Below are positions 60,339 through 64,000 of a DNA stretch of 64,000 nucleotides, piece by piece. The number at the start of each line of letters is the position of its first letter. The first letter of the stretch is position 1. The position numbers were made by a program, and so were the translations under genes. The DNA is from Bacteroidales bacterium (GTDB lineage Bacteria; Bacteroidota; Bacteroidia; Bacteroidales; UBA932): NCBI GenBank assembly GCA_017437755.1, contig JAFRXI010000011.1, forward strand, positions 37,955-101,954, given 5' to 3'. Under the pieces are notes generated by a model. The model was not told the origin of the DNA. It was given only the letters and a program-made list of their open reading frames with translations, and did not search any database.

Positions 60339-60716
60339 ATGAAAGGTAACGGAGGGGTCGGGAAGCTGGGAGAGGACCTTGCATGCGGATATCTTGAGGC
60401 GAAGGGACAGACCGTGGTAAAAAGGAATTGGAGATGCGGACATTTGGAGGTGGACATCATCACGGAAGATTCCTTAGGCGTACATTTTGTAGAGGTAAAG
60501 AGCCGTGTGGCTCCATCGACGGCAGCCCCCGAAGAGAAGGTGGACACTGTCAAGAGACGCCGCATAACCAGGGCCGCGCTGAAGTATCTGCATGACAGGG
60601 AAAATGCCCCCGGAGGCGATGTAGAGGTGTTTTTCGACATCGTTTCGGTGGTGTTCAAGGGAGAAGGGACGGAGATTGCATATTACCCCGGAGCATGGAT
60701 TCCGATGTACGTGTAA
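60339..60716 (+). CDS. YraN/UPF0102-family predicted endonuclease
   Basis: 125 residues. GKLGEDLACGYLEAKG start and the endonuclease-like core EVDIITEDSLGVHFVEVKSR with the E/D...VEVK catalytic pattern of the restriction-endonuclease fold. Function in cells is still not settled. Located 4 bp after mutS2 and 21 bp before the guanylyltransferase homologue. Confidence 0.9.
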   Translation: MKGNGGVGKLGEDLACGYLEAKGQTVVKRNWRCGHLEVDIITEDSLGVHFVEVKSRVAPSTAAPEEKVDTVKRRRITRAALKYLHDRENAPGGDVEVFFDIVSVVFKGEGTEIAYYPGAWIPMYV

Positions 60717-60737
60717 AGAACCACATGAACTTATCAT

Positions 60738-61667
60738 ATGAACAATAACCATTTTTGCGTAATAATGGCCAAGGGCCCCGGCAAGACCGTGCTGAGAATG
60801 ACCTATGACCGTTTTTCGAGAATCGTACCCCCTGAGAACATCATTGTCGTAATCCATGACAATGGAGCGGAACGCGCCAGGCGGGTGCTGCCGGAGCTGC
60901 CGGAGAAAAACCTGCTCCTTGAGCCCTACAGCCGCGGAACCGCCCCGTGCATGACCTATGCCACCTATACCATCCTCCGGCGGAATCCAAATGCCGTAAT
61001 AGTGGCGACCCCGGCCGACCACATCATCGACGACGGTCCCCTGTTCCGGGATGCGATCGGGAAAGCCCTGGCCTATGCTTCCGAGAAGGATGTGCTCATT
61101 ACCCTGGGGCTCGTCCCCACCCGCCCGGCTCCAAACTTTGGATACATCCAGGTAAGGGGCGGGAGCACCTCGTCGGGGTCGGACCGTCCCCTTCAGGTGA
61201 AGACCTTTGTGGAAAAGCCGGATGCGTCGCTTGCCCAGGTGTTCTTCAGCAGCGGCGAATTCTTCTGGAATTCAGGTATTTTCGTATGGAAGGCGGACAA
61301 GATCCGTATGGAACTGGAGAACTATCTGCCGGAGATGACCTCCCTGTTCGAGGGTTGGGAGACCGGGCTGGGGACCCCGTCGGAAAGGGCGTTCATAGAG
61401 AGGGCCTACGCCGGATGCTCCAAGGTTTCGCTCGATTACGGTGTGATGGAAAAGACCGGCGCCGCCTGGCTTTATCCGTCGCGCTTCCTCTGGGCCGACA
61501 TAGGCAGCCTGGAAGAGCTGTATGAGGATTCCGGGTATACCGACGACAGGGGAAACCTGGTGTTTACCGACCGCCCCGGAGGCCATATACAGGTGGCGGG
61601 GGTTGAGGACAGCATAATCCTGTGCACCGAGAACGAGCTGTTCGTGGGGCCGAGGGACCCCCGCTAG
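60738..61667 (+). CDS. Mannose-1-phosphate guanylyltransferase homologue lacking the N-terminal signature loop
   Basis: 309 residues. Most of the family is present: YDRFSRIVPPENI, LLEPYSRGTAPCMTYA, ATPADHI, FVEKPD, FFWNSGIFVWKAD, LDYGVMEK, WADIGSLEELYE. The normal N-terminus reads MAGG-x-G-(S/T)-R-x-W-P...PKQF and binds and positions the nucleotide; here CVIMA is followed at once by KGPGKTVLRMTYDRF, so about 25 residues including the Gly-rich loop, its Arg and the PKQ Lys are absent, in frame. The protein is unlikely to transfer GMP in the usual way. It may be a decaying gene, a regulatory pseudoenzyme, or an assembly error. Its TAG shares CTAG with the dnaE stop. Confidence 0.85.
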   Translation: MNNNHFCVIMAKGPGKTVLRMTYDRFSRIVPPENIIVVIHDNGAERARRVLPELPEKNLLLEPYSRGTAPCMTYATYTILRRNPNAVIVATPADHIIDDGPLFRDAIGKALAYASEKDVLITLGLVPTRPAPNFGYIQVRGGSTSSGSDRPLQVKTFVEKPDASLAQVFFSSGEFFWNSGIFVWKADKIRMELENYLPEMTSLFEGWETGLGTPSERAFIERAYAGCSKVSLDYGVMEKTGAAWLYPSRFLWADIGSLEELYEDSGYTDDRGNLVFTDRPGGHIQVAGVEDSIILCTENELFVGPRDPR

Positions 61668-64000
61668 AGTTCACACTCGTAACGGTTGATACCCAGTCTC
61701 TTGAGACAGTTGACCAGGTCGGTGCTCACTTCCACCTGATACTTCTTTGAATAGAAGCGGATACGGTACTTCGTGGCGGGGTCGTTGATGAACAGGTTCA
61801 GGGGAATCTTGCCCTGATGCGTCTTTATGACCTTTGCAAAGTCCTTCCTGAATTCCTGGGTGAGCATGGTGGTGTCTATGTCCACCGAGAAGCTCTTTAC
61901 CTTATTTTCCGCCACGTTTCCAAGCAGGGAGACCTCCTTCAGCCGGAAGGCATAAGGGGCAGTCTTGCCCTGGGCCCTATCCTCCGGCTTAGGGACGTAG
62001 CGCTCATCTATTTCTCCTTCCATAAAGAGGGCGTTATGGAGTTGAAGATACCTCATGAACCGCTCGTAATCCTTTGCGAACAAGGACATTTCGTAGCTGG
62101 AGCTATAGTCTTCGACGGTTATCCTGCACCAGGGTTTGCCGGTTTTTGACACGGCGCTCTTTACATCCGTGACAATACAGGCGAGGCAGATTTTGGCTTT
62201 TTTCTTCTTTTGCTCGCACTCGGCCACAAGGTCGGTCAGCCTGGAGAGCTCCACGGGCTTGAACGTTTCGGTTTCAAAACGGTAACGGTCCAGCGGGTGC
62301 GACGAGAGGTACATCCCAACCAGGTCCTTTTCTTTCTGGAGCAGCTCCATCTGGTCTTCCTCGGCGATTTCCGCGGGGAGTTCGGGACGGGTGGGCTTCA
62401 TCTCCTCCATGTCGCCGAACAGCGAAACGGAGGAGTCCATTGCGTCGGAGCGGTAAAGCTCGCCGTAACGGGTTATCTCGTCAAGGAACGGACTGCCGCC
62501 GGGGCAGAGGCTGCGGTAGGTGGCACGCTTGTGCCCGAAGCTGTCAAACGCCCCGGAGTCCACCAGGGCCTCCATGGACTTGCGGTTTATGCTGCCGCCG
62601 ATCCTTTCAACAAAGTCGTAGATGTCGGTGAACAGGCCTCCTTCCTCCCTTTCCTTTATGATGGCCTGGACGATGTTGTCGCCAAAGCCCTTTATGCTGC
62701 CCAGGGCAAAGCGCACGTCGCCTTTTGAGTTGACCGTGAAATGGGCGGCGCTCTCGTTTACGTCGGGGCTCAGGACCTTGATTCCGTGGGCCTTGCAGTC
62801 GTCCATTATCTTCTTGATTTCATCCATGCTCTTGGCGTTGGAGAGGCAGGACGCAAAGAATTCCGACGGATAGTGGCACTTGAGCCAGCCGGTCTGGTAG
62901 CTTACCCAGGCGTAGCAGGTGGCGTGCGACTTGTTGAAGGCGTACTGGGCGAACTTCTCCCAGTCTTTCCAGATCTTGTCCAGTATCTTTTCAGGATGGC
63001 CGGCGGCCATTCCTCCGGTCATGAACTTGTCTTTCAGGGAGTTCAGGATATCGATCTGCTTCTTGCCCATGGCCTTGCGGAGCTTGTCGGCCTCGCCCTT
63101 GGTGAATCCGGCGAGTTTCTGCGACAGAAGCATGACCTGCTCCTGGTAGACGGTGACCCCGTAGGTGTCGTTGAGGTATTCCTCCATTTCCGGGAGGTCG
63201 TACTCGATGGCCTTGAGCCCCAGCTTGCGGTCCACGAAGTCGGGGATGTAGTCCATGGGGCCCGGGCGGTAGAGGGCATTCATTGCGATGAGGTCCTCGA
63301 AGCGCTCGGGGTGGAGCCTCTGAAGCCATTCCTTCATTCCGGGAGATTCAAACTGGAATATGCTGGTGGTGTCGCCCCGGCCGTACAGCTCGTAGGTGGG
63401 TTTGTCGTCGATGGGGATGGCCTCTATGTCGATGTCGATCCCGTGATGTTCCTTGATGAGGTCCAGGCAGTTATGGATGATGCACAGGGTGATGAGGCCC
63501 AGGAAGTCCATCTTGAGCATGCCCACGTCCTCGATGTAGTGCCCGTCGAACTGGGAGGTACGGACGTCCTCGCCGGTTTCCTTGTCTTTGGAAAGGGTTA
63601 TGGGCAGGTAGTCGGTAAGGTCTCCCCTTCCGATGATGGTGGCGCAGGCGTGGACGCCCACCTGGCGGACGCTTCCCTCCAGGGCCTGGGCGTATCGGAG
63701 CACCTCGCGGTTGATCTCCGGCCCGTTCTCCAGCTCGTTCCTGAATTCGGGCACGAGCCGGTAGCAGTTGGCGAGGTTTATCTTTACGTCCTCCTCCTCC
63801 AGGCCCTTCTGGAAGGTTTTCATCTGCCCGTCAACCTCCTTCTCTATCACCTTGAAACCGGGCTTGAGTTCGTCCAGCTTGGGGTTGAAGGGGTATTCCT
63901 TCTCCTTTTTCTCGCTCAGGCGGTCGGGAACCATCTTTGTCAGGCGGTTGGACTCGTCGATGGAGACATGGCTGATGCGGGCCACGTCCTTGATGGAGCT
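61664..64000 (-). CDS. dnaE: DNA polymerase III alpha subunit, C-terminal part
   Basis: About 778 residues are present; the frame is open at 64000, so the N-terminal PHP domain and the catalytic acidic motif lie outside. Visible: the finger/palm part (GVHACATIIGRGDL, FQFESPGMKEWL, NALYRPGPMDYIPDFV, YGVTVYQEQVMLLSQKLAGF), the helix-hairpin-helix/beta-binding region (FNKSHATCYAWVSYQTGWLK) and a C-terminal OB domain (KICLACIVTDVKSAVSKTG). This is the replicative polymerase of the DnaE1 type. Confidence 0.95.
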   Translation of the reverse strand, partial: SSIKDVARISHVSIDESNRLTKMVPDRLSEKKEKEYPFNPKLDELKPGFKVIEKEVDGQMKTFQKGLEEEDVKINLANCYRLVPEFRNELENGPEINREVLRYAQALEGSVRQVGVHACATIIGRGDLTDYLPITLSKDKETGEDVRTSQFDGHYIEDVGMLKMDFLGLITLCIIHNCLDLIKEHHGIDIDIEAIPIDDKPTYELYGRGDTTSIFQFESPGMKEWLQRLHPERFEDLIAMNALYRPGPMDYIPDFVDRKLGLKAIEYDLPEMEEYLNDTYGVTVYQEQVMLLSQKLAGFTKGEADKLRKAMGKKQIDILNSLKDKFMTGGMAAGHPEKILDKIWKDWEKFAQYAFNKSHATCYAWVSYQTGWLKCHYPSEFFASCLSNAKSMDEIKKIMDDCKAHGIKVLSPDVNESAAHFTVNSKGDVRFALGSIKGFGDNIVQAIIKEREEGGLFTDIYDFVERIGGSINRKSMEALVDSGAFDSFGHKRATYRSLCPGGSPFLDEITRYGELYRSDAMDSSVSLFGDMEEMKPTRPELPAEIAEEDQMELLQKEKDLVGMYLSSHPLDRYRFETETFKPVELSRLTDLVAECEQKKKKAKICLACIVTDVKSAVSKTGKPWCRITVEDYSSSYEMSLFAKDYERFMRYLQLHNALFMEGEIDERYVPKPEDRAQGKTAPYAFRLKEVSLLGNVAENKVKSFSVDIDTTMLTQEFRKDFAKVIKTHQGKIPLNLFINDPATKYRIRFYSKKYQVEVSTDLVNCLKRLGINRYECEL

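Overview
The window looks like the chromosome of an uncultured, fairly GC-rich member of the Bacteroidales. The signs are many lipoproteins with Bacteroidetes-style signal peptides, GLUG-repeat and fimbrillin-like surface proteins, a TonB-dependent receptor with DUF4876/DUF6850-type partners, OPA-family transport, CdaA, MutS2, and promoters with the Bacteroidetes -7 box TAnnTTTG. No rRNA, tRNA, CRISPR array or transposase was recognised.

Layout. (1) 1-13.2 kb, plus strand: a run of secreted lipoproteins. Four large GLUG-repeat proteins (two fused to a DUF4886/SGNH-like domain), one endonuclease/exonuclease/phosphatase-family lipoprotein and small ORFs. (2) 13.2-27.2 kb: an AT-rich accessory island that splits the GLUG cluster (the GLUG proteins at 8.0-10.6 kb and 28.4-30.8 kb are architectural paralogues). 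It starts with a decayed YefM-YoeB-like toxin-antitoxin remnant with its palindromic operator, then carries a membrane-anchored TPR regulator, a SUMF1-type protein, two short Rhs proteins with different HExxH C-terminal domains, exported putative immunity proteins, orphan and fragmentary copies of the same modules, and small membrane proteins. Three transcription units share one promoter layout: two ATGTAAGGT boxes exactly 54 bp apart, then exactly 31 bp to TAnnTTTG. Between cassettes lie copies of a GC-rich structured repeat, each accompanied by a hairpin with a 10-12 bp stem. (3) 27.2-37.6 kb, plus strand: SGNH hydrolase, GLUG lipoprotein, Tat-exported Gfo/Idh/MocA oxidoreductase, GlpT/UhpT-like transporter, GLUG-SGNH fusion and PAP2 phosphatase, closely spaced like an operon. 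(4) 37.6-57 kb: core metabolism. KsgA, a Tat-exported FAD oxidoreductase, AspS, and an almost complete aspartate/diaminopimelate route (aspartokinase-homoserine dehydrogenase, Asd, DapA, DapB, DapD, DapE, DapF and an aminotransferase that could be DapC), interrupted by a TonB receptor operon and an AT-rich lipoprotein gene. (5) 57-64 kb: CdaA, MutS2, YraN, a mannose-1-phosphate guanylyltransferase homologue lacking its N-terminal signature loop, and the 3' part of dnaE.

Most notable: the Rhs/immunity cassette array with its shared paired-box promoters and repeat boundaries; a 120-nt palindromic element next to two lysine-pathway loci, whose stems differ in sequence but stay paired; the guanylyltransferase that has lost its nucleotide-binding signature; and the fused toxin-antitoxin remnant whose TGTACA operator is still intact. 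All functional statements are inferences from sequence reading; no database search was run.
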